From: an uncultured cyanobacterium
GTDB lineage: Bacteria; Cyanobacteriota; Cyanobacteriia; Phormidesmidales; Phormidesmidaceae
NCBI GenBank assembly: GCA_938029995.1
Contig: CALHGI010000192.1
Span: 1-10,180 of the forward strand
Length of the DNA stretch: 10,180 nucleotides
Direction: 5' to 3'
The translations under genes and the position numbers were made by a program. Of the stretch, positions 1-6,346 are shown piece by piece (positions within the stretch are counted from its first letter, which is position 1; each line of letters opens with the position of its first letter). The notes beneath the pieces are model-generated. The model saw only the letters and a program-made list of their open reading frames with translations, was not told where the DNA came from and did not search any database.

Positions 1-58
1 CCTAACCAAGACAAGATACTAAATTATCTGAGTAATCCTAATCCCTATGTAATTGGCT

Positions 59-1051
59 CTACAAATGTGGGCTATTGCTAGATGGAGTTTGTAACTCATT
101 GGCAATACCCGTCAGAATCTCAGGCACTGGTCTAGGCTGCCAGCCCAAATCCCGCATTGCTTTTTCTCCACTGATGCGGACGCAGCGGTCATAAATGTAG
201 TGCACCAGCTCATTATTCAAGGGCGCATTCCAAGAAAAGGCTTTGCCGATGGGGTCTAGAATGCCGCCAATGGCACGTACCAGCGGCTTCGGTGCATCTG
301 CTGGGGCTTTAACACCAGTCGCCTGACCCAAGATTTGAAACATTTGGCCAATGGATAGCTCTCCGGCGGAGATGATGAAATGTTCGCCGGAGGGGGCTTT
401 TTCGGCGGCTAGCACCATGGCTTGCACCAGGTCATCCACGTGGACGATGCCGGTGATGCGATCGCACCCTGGCCATAAGGGCAACCGCCCCTTCAGAAAA
501 AATTTAATCACCGGACCAAAGTGAGGATCATCAGCCCCAAAAATCCCCCCCGGCATCGAACTCACCGCCGAGTAACCGTCCTCCACATGCTGGTTCACCA
601 GCTGCTGAGCCTTAAACTTCGTCTCATCATAGGCCGAGGAAAACCCCTCCTGGGTGCGCTGGTAGGTCTCATCAATCACCTGGCCCGCCGTATCCCCATA
701 GATACCAATGGTGCTGCAATAAACCACCTTGGGCGGCGTCGGCTGTGACCGCACCGCCGCCAATACCGCACGCGTTCCCCCCACATTGACCCGTTCCATG
801 CGGTCAGCATCCACGATACCCAAATCCACACAGGCCGCAATGTGGAATACCACATCCACATTGGCCATGGCCTGGTTCAGCGCATCCCCATCGGTAATAT
901 CGCCATAAACCAGTTGCACCTCCATGTCGGCCAACCGCGATAGATCACTGGTGCGACGCACGAACCCGACCACACCATGACCCTGGTCCCCCAATAACTT
1001 AACCAAGTGGGACCCTGTGAAGCCGTTGGCCCCCGTAACCAGTGCTTTCAT
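59..1051 (-). CDS. cerR: NAD(P)-dependent epimerase/dehydratase-type SDR, putative ceramide reductase (CerR-like)
   Basis: Extended short-chain dehydrogenase of 330 residues. Seen: an N-terminal Rossmann nucleotide motif TGANGFTGSH (residues 6-15), an acidic DIT after strand 3 (51-53), the catalytic triad S113 (in CST), Y141 and K145 (YxxxK), and a PGGIFG segment (167-172) typical of the NAD-dependent epimerase/3-beta-HSD-like branch. There is no signal peptide. The ATG at 1051 is preferred because MKALVTGANG is the normal family beginning; a GTG at 1069 would add six residues, and neither has a Shine-Dalgarno. Family knowledge: relatives act on sugar nucleotides, sterols, flavonoids or lipid ketones, and Caulobacter CerR, of this fold, reduces 3-oxo-ceramide. 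Inference: with an oxoamine synthase and a GNAT acyltransferase nearby, reduction of a 3-keto lipid is the best guess. It is divergent from the desaturase, 156 bases apart. The SDR call is very secure, the substrate moderate; HpnA-like or dihydroflavonol-reductase-like roles are alternatives. Confidence 0.85.
   Translation of the reverse strand: MKALVTGANGFTGSHLVKLLGDQGHGVVGFVRRTSDLSRLADMEVQLVYGDITDGDALNQAMANVDVVFHIAACVDLGIVDADRMERVNVGGTRAVLAAVRSQPTPPKVVYCSTIGIYGDTAGQVIDETYQRTQEGFSSAYDETKFKAQQLVNQHVEDGYSAVSSMPGGIFGADDPHFGPVIKFFLKGRLPLWPGCDRITGIVHVDDLVQAMVLAAEKAPSGEHFIISAGELSIGQMFQILGQATGVKAPADAPKPLVRAIGGILDPIGKAFSWNAPLNNELVHYIYDRCVRISGEKAMRDLGWQPRPVPEILTGIANELQTPSSNSPHL
458..465. repeat. HIP1 octamer GCGATCGC (one of four copies)
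   Basis: The palindromic octamer occurs here and at 2395-2402, 7503-7510 and 8619-8626, always inside coding sequence. HIP1 is highly over-represented in many cyanobacterial genomes, so four in 10 kb supports that origin for both halves of the window. Confidence 0.7.
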
Positions 1052-1133
1052 ACGTTTATTTTGATACACCTATATCCAGGTTGTATCGTAGCTGAAATCA
1101 AGGATGTAACAGATGGTTTGCCGCTGCCGCGAC

Positions 1134-1160
1134 CGATTTTTATCCCCGAAAATCGTTTTT
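1134..1160 (+). promoter_or_regulatory. Inverted repeat followed by T5 in the divergent SDR/desaturase spacer
   Basis: CGATTTT (1134-1140) and AAAATCG (1149-1155) are perfect 7-base arms around an 8-base spacer. TTTTT (1156-1160) follows directly on the plus strand. The element lies 47 bases before the desaturase start and about 80 bases before the SDR start on the other strand. It could be an operator shared by the two genes, or a weak AU-rich attenuator in the desaturase leader. Which of these it is cannot be decided from sequence. Confidence 0.4.
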
Positions 1161-1191
1161 GAAGAAAAAGCAACCTAAGATGTAGATACAT
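1159..1191 (+). promoter_or_regulatory. Tentative desaturase promoter with small palindrome
   Basis: A -35-like TTGAAG (1159-1164) and a -10-like TAGATA (1183-1188) are separated by 18 bases, 20 bases before the ATG at 1208. Neither matches the consensus well. The -10 candidate overlaps a small palindrome, ATGTA-GA-TACAT (1180-1191), which could bind a repressor. A related inverted pair, GATACA (1063-1068) and TGTATC (1082-1087), lies in the leader of the divergent SDR gene. Weak evidence. Confidence 0.22.
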
Positions 1192-1207
1192 TAAGTGGCT
1201 CCAATGA

Positions 1208-2308
1208 ATGAATAAACCAATCAATAAGTCTGATTTTGTGCTCACCCCCTACATGAAGAGCAATGACTTAAGAGCCACTTACCAAATTCTAAATACCGTC
1301 GGTCCCTACATTTTTCTCTGGTTTTTAGCCTTCAAAGCCACTGCCATATCCCTGTGGCTGCTGCCGCCGATCATTATTTTGCTCGTGCTCTTTTCCCTGC
1401 GATGTTTTTCGTTAATGCACGACTGTGGCCATTACTCACTTTTCCGATCCAAAAAGGTCAACCGAGTTATGGGCTTTATCCTGGGACTGGTTAACGCCAT
1501 GCCCCAATATTGGTGGTCTAGGGACCATGCCTATCACCACAAAACCAATGGCGACTGGGAGCAATATCGAGGCATTGGCGATTTCCTATCGGTGAAAGAA
1601 TATGCCCAGCTCAATCCTGCGGATCAAAAGATGTATGGTCTCCTGAGACATCCACTCATGGTGATTCCAGGGGGCTTTTTCTACCTGGCCTTTAAGCCTA
1701 GGCTCATTTTTCTCCTGGGGGCCTATGACTTTGTCCACGATCTGTTGGTTGCCCTTAAAACTGATGGCAAGCAGGGGGTTGCGTCTATTTTCTCGACCCA
1801 CAAGCCTAAGCATTGGTCCACTGCCGCCGAGTTTTGGGATATTTTACTCAACAATATTTTTGTTGTGGGGGGCTGGATTTTGCTGTGCCATTGGCTGGGG
1901 GCAGCCTTTTTTCTCAGCGTTTACTCACTGGTGCTGACATTTTCCGCTGCTATTTTTATTAATGTGTTCTTTGTGCAACACAACTTTGATGGGGCCTACG
2001 CCCACAAGTCAGAGGGATGGGACTATTTAGCTGGGGCCGTTGAAGGCAGTAGCTACTTAGATATGCCAGGGGTGTTTAAGTGGTTCACCGCCGACATTAG
2101 CTATCACAATATTCATCACCTGTCTGAGAGAATTCCTAACTATAATCTCAAAGCCTGTCACCAGGCCAATAGTCACCTGCTTTCGCGCATAACAACCATT
2201 GGTCTTGGCGATGTTCTCGACTGTTCCCAATTTATTCTTTGGGATTCTGATCAGGATAAGCTGGTCTCTATCAAGTCCTTTAATCTAGCGGCCCAGGCCA
2301 ATGCTTAG
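1208..2308 (+). CDS. Membrane fatty acid desaturase family protein, putative sphingoid/acyl-lipid desaturase
   Basis: Integral-membrane di-iron desaturase or hydroxylase of 366 residues. Seen: the three histidine clusters HDCGH (71-75), HAYHH (107-111) and HNIHH (300-304), plus the extra QHNFDG histidine (H258). Hydrophobic stretches lie around residues 32-66, 154-171 and 214-254. The C-terminal RIPNYNL (308-314) is typical of DesA/omega-6-like acyl-lipid desaturases. The enzyme would act in the membrane using ferredoxin-derived electrons. The ATG at 1208 gives a normal N-terminus; an ATG at 1204 is out of frame. It is the only plus-strand gene in the lipid locus, divergent from the SDR and convergent with the acyltransferase 15 bases away. 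Inference: it introduces a double bond or hydroxyl into the sphingoid base or N-acyl chain of the locus product. A general glycerolipid desaturase is the alternative. Family call secure, substrate unknown. Confidence 0.88.
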   Translation: MNKPINKSDFVLTPYMKSNDLRATYQILNTVGPYIFLWFLAFKATAISLWLLPPIIILLVLFSLRCFSLMHDCGHYSLFRSKKVNRVMGFILGLVNAMPQYWWSRDHAYHHKTNGDWEQYRGIGDFLSVKEYAQLNPADQKMYGLLRHPLMVIPGGFFYLAFKPRLIFLLGAYDFVHDLLVALKTDGKQGVASIFSTHKPKHWSTAAEFWDILLNNIFVVGGWILLCHWLGAAFFLSVYSLVLTFSAAIFINVFFVQHNFDGAYAHKSEGWDYLAGAVEGSSYLDMPGVFKWFTADISYHNIHHLSERIPNYNLKACHQANSHLLSRITTIGLGDVLDCSQFILWDSDQDKLVSIKSFNLAAQANA

Positions 2309-2340
2309 GGGGTGAAAACTACCTTACCCTAAGGATTTTT
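2304..2340 (+). terminator. Rho-independent terminator of the desaturase, overlapping both convergent stop codons
   Basis: CTTAGGG (2304-2310) pairs perfectly with CCCTAAG (2327-2333). GGT (2311-2313) and ACC (2321-2323) can extend the stem past a 3-base bulge. TTTTT (2336-2340) follows two bases after the stem on the plus strand. The left arm contains the desaturase stop (2306-2308), and the loop side and right arm include the stop and last codons of the opposite acyltransferase gene. There is no T-run on the minus strand, so it should stop only plus-strand transcription efficiently. Confidence 0.6.
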
Positions 2341-3466
2341 CGTAAATACGATAGGTTTTGTAGATGGTGGCTCCGGTGCTTTCGATGATGTTGCGCGATC
2401 GCATATTGTCCTCATACACCCAAGACAACTCAGCACGCTTATAGGGCGGCGTTTTATCGGTGCCTCCCTTCATGCCCAAATAAACCACCGCCAGGGCCAC
2501 CATTTTGCGGCTATATTCCGGCAGTGTGCAAATGGCTAATACCCTTGCCTGGTTGATCTTACGGCGATGCCAGAGAAACTTAAGAATGCCCCAAATATTC
2601 AGCTTGCCCTTGACTGGCTTAAGGGCAATATTGTAGTCGGGCAACGCCATAAAAAAGCCCACCATCTTGTTGTCAGAGTCTTTTTTAGGATCTTCTGCAA
2701 TGACGAAGATGTCCGTATCCACTAGCGTTTGCAGCTCCCGCGCTTCCACCATAAACTCCTCTTCGGTGCGGGCGCTGGAGCTCCAGTTATGGGCAAACGC
2801 GGTGGTAAAGAGTTCGTAGATGTGGCGGCAATCCTGTTCAAAGGCCTCGCCTTTCGTCTGAATGGAGCGAAACGTAATACCCGCTTTTTGGGCAATTTTA
2901 TAGCCCCGCTCAAAGGTATCGGGCAACGGCTGATCTAAGGGCAAATCATAGGCATAGGCATCCTTCGCCTTGCTCCAACCCTGGGCCGCCATGATATCCA
3001 GGTAATACTGAGGGTTGTAGGGCATCATCAGCATTGGATCCGAATCAAACCCATCTGTCAAAAAGCAACAGTTGTTATGGGTCGATAGATCAATTGGCCC
3101 CCTAGCCCGAGTCATGCCTTGCTGATGTAGCCAGCGAGTCGCCTCTTCTAGCAGGGCTTGACCAATTTCAAGATCGTTGATGCACTCAAAAAAACCAATT
3201 AGCCCAATGGGAATACCTTCGCGCTCAATGAGCCGATCATTCACCGCTGCAACCACACGACCCACCGGCTGATCACCCTGGTACGCCAGAAACTGTTGTA
3301 GTTTCCCGTATTGGAAAAATGCATTGTCCTGGGAAAACTGTTTAGCCGTACTTGACTCGATGGGCGCAACCCAGTGGGGGTCGCCTCGGTAGACATAGGC
3401 CGGAACAGAGATAAAAGCCGCCTCATCCTCAGGGGTGATGACTGACTTAATGGAAAAAGTACTCAT
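2324..3466 (-). CDS. bcerS: Long GNAT-fold acyltransferase, putative bacterial ceramide synthase (bCerS-like)
   Basis: Protein of 380 residues with two GNAT-like halves. Seen: the start region VPAYVYRGDPHWVAP (21-35), PVGRV (67-71, the GNAT beta-4 type segment), GFFEC (91-95), RGPIDLSTHN (122-131), MMPYNPQYY (147-155), and a second-half ELSWVYEDN (346-354) ending in a YKTYRIYEK tail (369-377). There is no signal peptide or clear membrane span. Family knowledge: proteins of this length and pattern are usually annotated only as GNAT N-acetyltransferases. Caulobacter bCerS, which N-acylates 3-ketosphinganine, is a GNAT-superfamily enzyme unrelated to eukaryotic ceramide synthases; its similarity to this subfamily is from memory and unverified. 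Inference: it N-acylates the amino-ketone made by the oxoamine synthase encoded 208 bases upstream on the same strand. No Shine-Dalgarno precedes the ATG. GNAT call firm, ceramide synthase call moderate and resting on context. Confidence 0.75.
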   Translation of the reverse strand: MSTFSIKSVITPEDEAAFISVPAYVYRGDPHWVAPIESSTAKQFSQDNAFFQYGKLQQFLAYQGDQPVGRVVAAVNDRLIEREGIPIGLIGFFECINDLEIGQALLEEATRWLHQQGMTRARGPIDLSTHNNCCFLTDGFDSDPMLMMPYNPQYYLDIMAAQGWSKAKDAYAYDLPLDQPLPDTFERGYKIAQKAGITFRSIQTKGEAFEQDCRHIYELFTTAFAHNWSSSARTEEEFMVEARELQTLVDTDIFVIAEDPKKDSDNKMVGFFMALPDYNIALKPVKGKLNIWGILKFLWHRRKINQARVLAICTLPEYSRKMVALAVVYLGMKGGTDKTPPYKRAELSWVYEDNMRSRNIIESTGATIYKTYRIYEKSLG

Positions 3467-3674
3467 GGGGAAGGAGTAGTGAACAGTGGGCTGTGTTCGA
3501 AATTAGACCCTTAACCGACCGCCAAATGCATTCAGCGGTCGCTGCGTACATAGCAGTTGGCTATATAGCTTTTGGCGAACACCTATGGCTTAAGCGATGG
3601 GCGCCAGGCTATATATTAGCTACTTCAACGCTAGTCTTACTGTCCAGCCCAACCATTCACCTACCCCTTAAGCG
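3467..3674. promoter_or_regulatory. Synthase-acyltransferase spacer with two palindromes
   Basis: This 208-base gap holds an imperfect palindrome with perfect 7-base outer arms, CGACCGC (3516-3522) and GCGGTCG (3535-3541), centred on AATGCATT (3525-3532). It also holds a perfect 10-base palindrome, GCTATATAGC (3560-3569); part of this (GGCTATATA) recurs at 3608-3616. The first lies about 50 bases before the acyltransferase start on the minus strand, where a promoter or mRNA processing hairpin would sit. A plus-strand ORF through the gap is not convincing. Function unknown. Confidence 0.35.
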
Positions 3675-4958
3675 TTAGGCATACTGGGCCACTGCACCAC
3701 CGATCTTTTGGCGCACAGTCACCATGGACTCCACCAGCCGATCCATTTCAGCCTGGGTGTGGAGTGCATTAGCCGTAATCCGTAGACGGGGCTTAGCAAT
3801 AAACCAGATGGCCGAAACCCAGATGCCATGCTCTTCCATCAGCGCACGGGCAAAGGCTTTCGGATCTAAGTCGGGAGGTAGCAGCACCGGAATGACGTTT
3901 GTTTCACCAATGGCGTCAAACCCGGCGGCCACTAGCTTAGACCGCAGGTACCGAGTATTGGACTGTAGGGTGGCTACCCGTTCCGGTTCGCGACGCACTA
4001 AGCGAATGCTTTCTAGGGCAGCCGCTGTCACTGGCGGTGGCAGGGAAATTGTGCCGATGGACGTGGGCGATACATCCAACAGATCGATCAGTTCGCGATT
4101 GGGGGAACTAATGGCGGCCCCCGCAGAACCCGCAAACTTAGAGAATGTGGTCATAATGACGGGCACAATGCCGCGCTCCACCACTGACTGAGGGGTAATA
4201 CCAAAGTGGTCATAAATCCCCTCACCTTTGCCACCAATGGCTCCACTGGCATGGGCTTCGTCCATGACTACGACACTACCGGGATAGTCTTCCATGATGT
4301 CTAGCATGCGGGGTAGGGGCACCACATCACCATCCATGGAAAAGACCGCGTCAGAAATAACAATCACCCGATCGTCAGGCCGCACATAGCGACGCATCTT
4401 ACGCTCTAGGTCATCCATATCGCAGTGCCGGTAGGCCTTCACCCGTACCTTGGGGCTATGGCCAAACATCTTGCCCGAGCGATTGTCGGCATTGACCACC
4501 GCCGCAATGATGCAGCCGTGGTTGAGTACATCACTGAAGATGATGGTCTCACGGGTGTGCTGAAAGCCTTGTACCGGTACTGCTAGATGGCAAAAACCAT
4601 CCATTAGTGCCTGCAATGCCATCCAGGCATTCAGGAACAGCTGGGTATGGGGCAGGTGCTTAAATGCTGAAATTTCTTCTTCTAGCTGGCGGTGTAAATC
4701 AATTCGACCACTGAGCACAGAACAGGAGCTATTGGAGGTGCCATAGCGGCGGATAGAGTCAATGGCTGCCTGGGTTACTTCCTTGTCTTGGGCCATTCCC
4801 AACACATCGTTGGTACAGAACGTTAGGACCTGGTGTCGTTTGCCAGTGCCCTGTTCTTCTACTTCGATTTGATTGCCATTTTTCTGATGGCAAATAAATT
4901 TGTCAGGGTATAACCCGCTTGAATGCAAACGTTGCACGTAGTCATTAACGACTTCCAC
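3675..4958 (-). CDS. spt: PLP-dependent alpha-oxoamine synthase, putative serine palmitoyltransferase
   Basis: Fold-type I PLP enzyme of 427 residues, the normal length for the AONS/KBL/SPT family, with no signal peptide. Seen: an N-terminal FCTNDVLGM (47-55, the usual NxYLG region), a PLP-stacking histidine H147 in LNHGC, the cofactor-binding DEAHASG (233-239, D233 and H236), Schiff-base lysine K274 in TFSKF, and C-terminal RLRIT (391-395). The family would condense an amino acid with an acyl thioester and release CO2 to give an amino-ketone. Inference: palmitoyl-type acyl plus serine giving a 3-keto sphingoid base, because the GNAT acyltransferase and SDR that would complete ceramide are adjacent. 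Odd: the family GSR motif is SCS here (78-80). The GTG start is supported by a GAGGAG ribosome site. BioF, Kbl or a cysteate-using synthase (capnine route) are alternatives. Family secure, substrate moderate. Confidence 0.85.
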   Translation of the reverse strand: MEVVNDYVQRLHSSGLYPDKFICHQKNGNQIEVEEQGTGKRHQVLTFCTNDVLGMAQDKEVTQAAIDSIRRYGTSNSSCSVLSGRIDLHRQLEEEISAFKHLPHTQLFLNAWMALQALMDGFCHLAVPVQGFQHTRETIIFSDVLNHGCIIAAVVNADNRSGKMFGHSPKVRVKAYRHCDMDDLERKMRRYVRPDDRVIVISDAVFSMDGDVVPLPRMLDIMEDYPGSVVVMDEAHASGAIGGKGEGIYDHFGITPQSVVERGIVPVIMTTFSKFAGSAGAAISSPNRELIDLLDVSPTSIGTISLPPPVTAAALESIRLVRREPERVATLQSNTRYLRSKLVAAGFDAIGETNVIPVLLPPDLDPKAFARALMEEHGIWVSAIWFIAKPRLRITANALHTQAEMDRLVESMVTVRQKIGGAVAQYA

Positions 4959-4964
4959 AATTTA

Positions 4965-4970
4965 CTCCTC
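4965..4970 (-). promoter_or_regulatory. Ribosome binding site fixing the GTG start of the oxoamine synthase
   Basis: On the minus strand GAGGAG stands six bases before the GTG at 4958. It is one of only two good Shine-Dalgarno sequences in the window, and it decides for this rare start codon. Confidence 0.7.
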
Positions 4971-5051
4971 ATCACCTACATTGAGCATATCAATCAACCA
5001 AGGCTTAGCCCAGTAGCCGATACCCATTGATAACGGGCATGGGCAGTGGGG

Positions 5052-5069
5052 GCTTGGGTATCCCCAAGC
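5052..5069 (-). other. Hairpin just downstream of the Rieske gene
   Basis: GCTTGGG (5052-5058) and CCCAAGC (5063-5069) form a 7-base stem with a 4-base loop, 7 bases past the Rieske stop codon. No T-run follows on the minus strand, so it is more likely an RNA-stabilising or processing hairpin, or a weak terminator, than an efficient stop. The synthase gene starts about 95 bases further on. Confidence 0.4.
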
Positions 5070-5076
5070 GGGCGAT

Positions 5077-6201
5077 TCACACAAGCATACCGTTACTAAC
5101 CTCCTGAGATGGTTTGATAGAAGACTCTTTTGCTGTTTCCAAAGCAGACGAAGGAGGCACTTCTAATCGCTCGTACTGTCCGACAATCACGCGTTGGAGA
5201 GCAATAATTGCCGGATTGACTTCGACGTAGTTACGTTGCGGATCGATGGAATAATTACGCTGTTCACTTTCCATCATCTCTACGTCTTGATGTAGAAACT
5301 TGAGAAAAATACTATTCAAGATGACTTTTTCCAGCACCCTAGCTAAAGGTCCACTTAGTAACCACTGAGGGAGCGGCAGTTTGAGAAACATCAAAGAAAA
5401 GGATTTTGTCTCGGTGGGTCCCACGGGCAAACGCATGAGATAGAGCGACGAGACGGACTCTAGGGCAGTGGCGTAATGGGGATAGCGGTAGTGAATGGAC
5501 ACGGTACGGGTGGTGCTATCGCTGCCCTTGGCACCAAGACCTAAGAGTTTACTTAAAAAACCTTCATAGGACACCTGGTAATCAGCTGCTACTCCATGCT
5601 CATCTTGCTTTAAGTCTAAAAGTTTAGGGTCGTACCACCCTTGAAGATCTTTGTGCAAAAAGCCATGGAATACGTCCATCGTATTCTCATTACAGATGGA
5701 AAAATGGGCTTGAAAATGGCCTGGAATACGGACCATAAACCAACCTGGTTGACCATATTCTGGCACCTGTGGCAAAGGCTGTCTATCGGCCAGTGCGGGC
5801 TCTCCGGGAAATACCCAAACTATGCCGTAGGCTTCTTGGGTAGGATAGCTGCGGGCTTGGGCACAGGGTAATTTTTGATCCTTGGGAAAGTAAGGAATGC
5901 TAACGCATTCACCCTCGTTATTAAATTTCCAGCCGTGGTATGGACATACCAAGTTGTTCCCTTGCACTTCTCCTCGGTGCAGCTCTACTCCCTTGTGGGG
6001 GCAAGCATCGGCTAGGGCATTAACCGTTCCATCGGCATTGCGATAAACCGCTAGGGAAGATTCCCACACTTGAACAGAAACAATATCCCCTGGCTTGAGC
6101 TGGTCAGCCCACAAAACTGGGTACCAGTAGTTTGGATTGATCCCAACAGAGCGAGCACGTCGGTATATGGGTTGACCTTTCAGAACAGCAGATGATTCCA
6201 T
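5077..6201 (-). CDS. Rieske [2Fe-2S] non-haem iron oxygenase, terminal oxygenase component
   Basis: Oxygenase of 374 residues. Seen: the Rieske cluster motifs C67-P-H69 and C86-P-Y-H89-G-W in the N-terminal third, then the catalytic domain with mononuclear-iron ligands H179 and H183 in MDVFHGFLHKD and D306 in HQDVEMME. D176 is the bridging acid between the two metal sites. All key residues are present, so it should be active. No ferredoxin or reductase gene is next to it, so electrons probably come from a shared photosynthetic ferredoxin pool. The C-terminal 25 residues are polar and poorly structured. It lies 118 bases upstream of the oxoamine synthase on the same strand. Family knowledge: such single-subunit enzymes include chlorophyllide oxygenases, sterol oxygenases and natural-product oxygenases. 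Inference: hydroxylation or desaturation of the lipid product; a pigment or other substrate is equally allowed by sequence alone. The ATG start has no Shine-Dalgarno. Confidence 0.9.
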   Translation of the reverse strand: MESSAVLKGQPIYRRARSVGINPNYWYPVLWADQLKPGDIVSVQVWESSLAVYRNADGTVNALADACPHKGVELHRGEVQGNNLVCPYHGWKFNNEGECVSIPYFPKDQKLPCAQARSYPTQEAYGIVWVFPGEPALADRQPLPQVPEYGQPGWFMVRIPGHFQAHFSICNENTMDVFHGFLHKDLQGWYDPKLLDLKQDEHGVAADYQVSYEGFLSKLLGLGAKGSDSTTRTVSIHYRYPHYATALESVSSLYLMRLPVGPTETKSFSLMFLKLPLPQWLLSGPLARVLEKVILNSIFLKFLHQDVEMMESEQRNYSIDPQRNYVEVNPAIIALQRVIVGQYERLEVPPSSALETAKESSIKPSQEVSNGMLV

Positions 6202-6275
6202 CGTCTAAGGCTAGAAATAAGGATTGAGGTGATTCAGTAACAAAGTTTTTCCACTGTAAGAGACTTATCTTGATT

Positions 6276-6288
6276 TTTACTGAGTAAA
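6276..6288. promoter_or_regulatory. Perfect palindrome upstream of the Rieske gene
   Basis: TTTACT-G-AGTAAA is a perfect 6-base inverted repeat about 75 bases before the Rieske ATG, a normal place for an operator. The TTTAC half-site loosely resembles half-sites of the cyanobacterial RpaB box, but the direct-repeat spacing of that box is absent. Candidate regulator site only. Confidence 0.3.
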
Positions 6289-6324
6289 GGCCCAATAAGC
6301 TCAGATTTTTGACTCTAAGCGGGT

Positions 6325-6346
6325 GTCATAGTGGTAGCAGTATGAC
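6325..6346. promoter_or_regulatory. Inverted repeat in the divergent spacer
   Basis: GTCATA (6325-6330) and TATGAC (6341-6346) are perfect arms around a 10-base spacer. One helical turn and a half between arm centres fits a dimeric regulator; a weak RNA hairpin is the alternative. It lies about 125 bases before the Rieske start and 280 before the MFS start. Confidence 0.3.

Noticed and set aside
1..58. Sequence left of the SDR stop codon
   Set aside because: Searched for a terminator hairpin or a gene start on either strand; nothing supportable in 58 bases.
3493..3678. 61-codon plus-strand ORF in the synthase-acyltransferase gap
   Set aside because: It has no ribosome site and no recognisable motif, runs into the 3' end of the synthase gene on the other strand, and spans palindromic regulatory-looking DNA. 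A chance frame is more likely.
3724..4191. 155-codon plus-strand ORF antisense to the oxoamine synthase
   Set aside because: Serine/arginine-rich composition of a shadow frame; the minus-strand gene shows full family motifs over the same bases.
3675..4958. Biotin BioF (8-amino-7-oxononanoate synthase) or threonine-pathway Kbl assignment
   Set aside because: No biotin or threonine-degradation gene is nearby, the family GSR motif differs, and the GNAT acyltransferase and SDR neighbours fit a lipid route better. Not fully excluded without a phylogeny.
5077..6201. Saxitoxin-type (SxtT/SxtH) cluster, since that pathway also has an oxoamine synthase domain and Rieske enzymes
   Set aside because: The synthase here is a stand-alone protein without the polyketide-like domains of SxtA, and no amidinotransferase or carbamoyltransferase is present. 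The GNAT and SDR genes point elsewhere.
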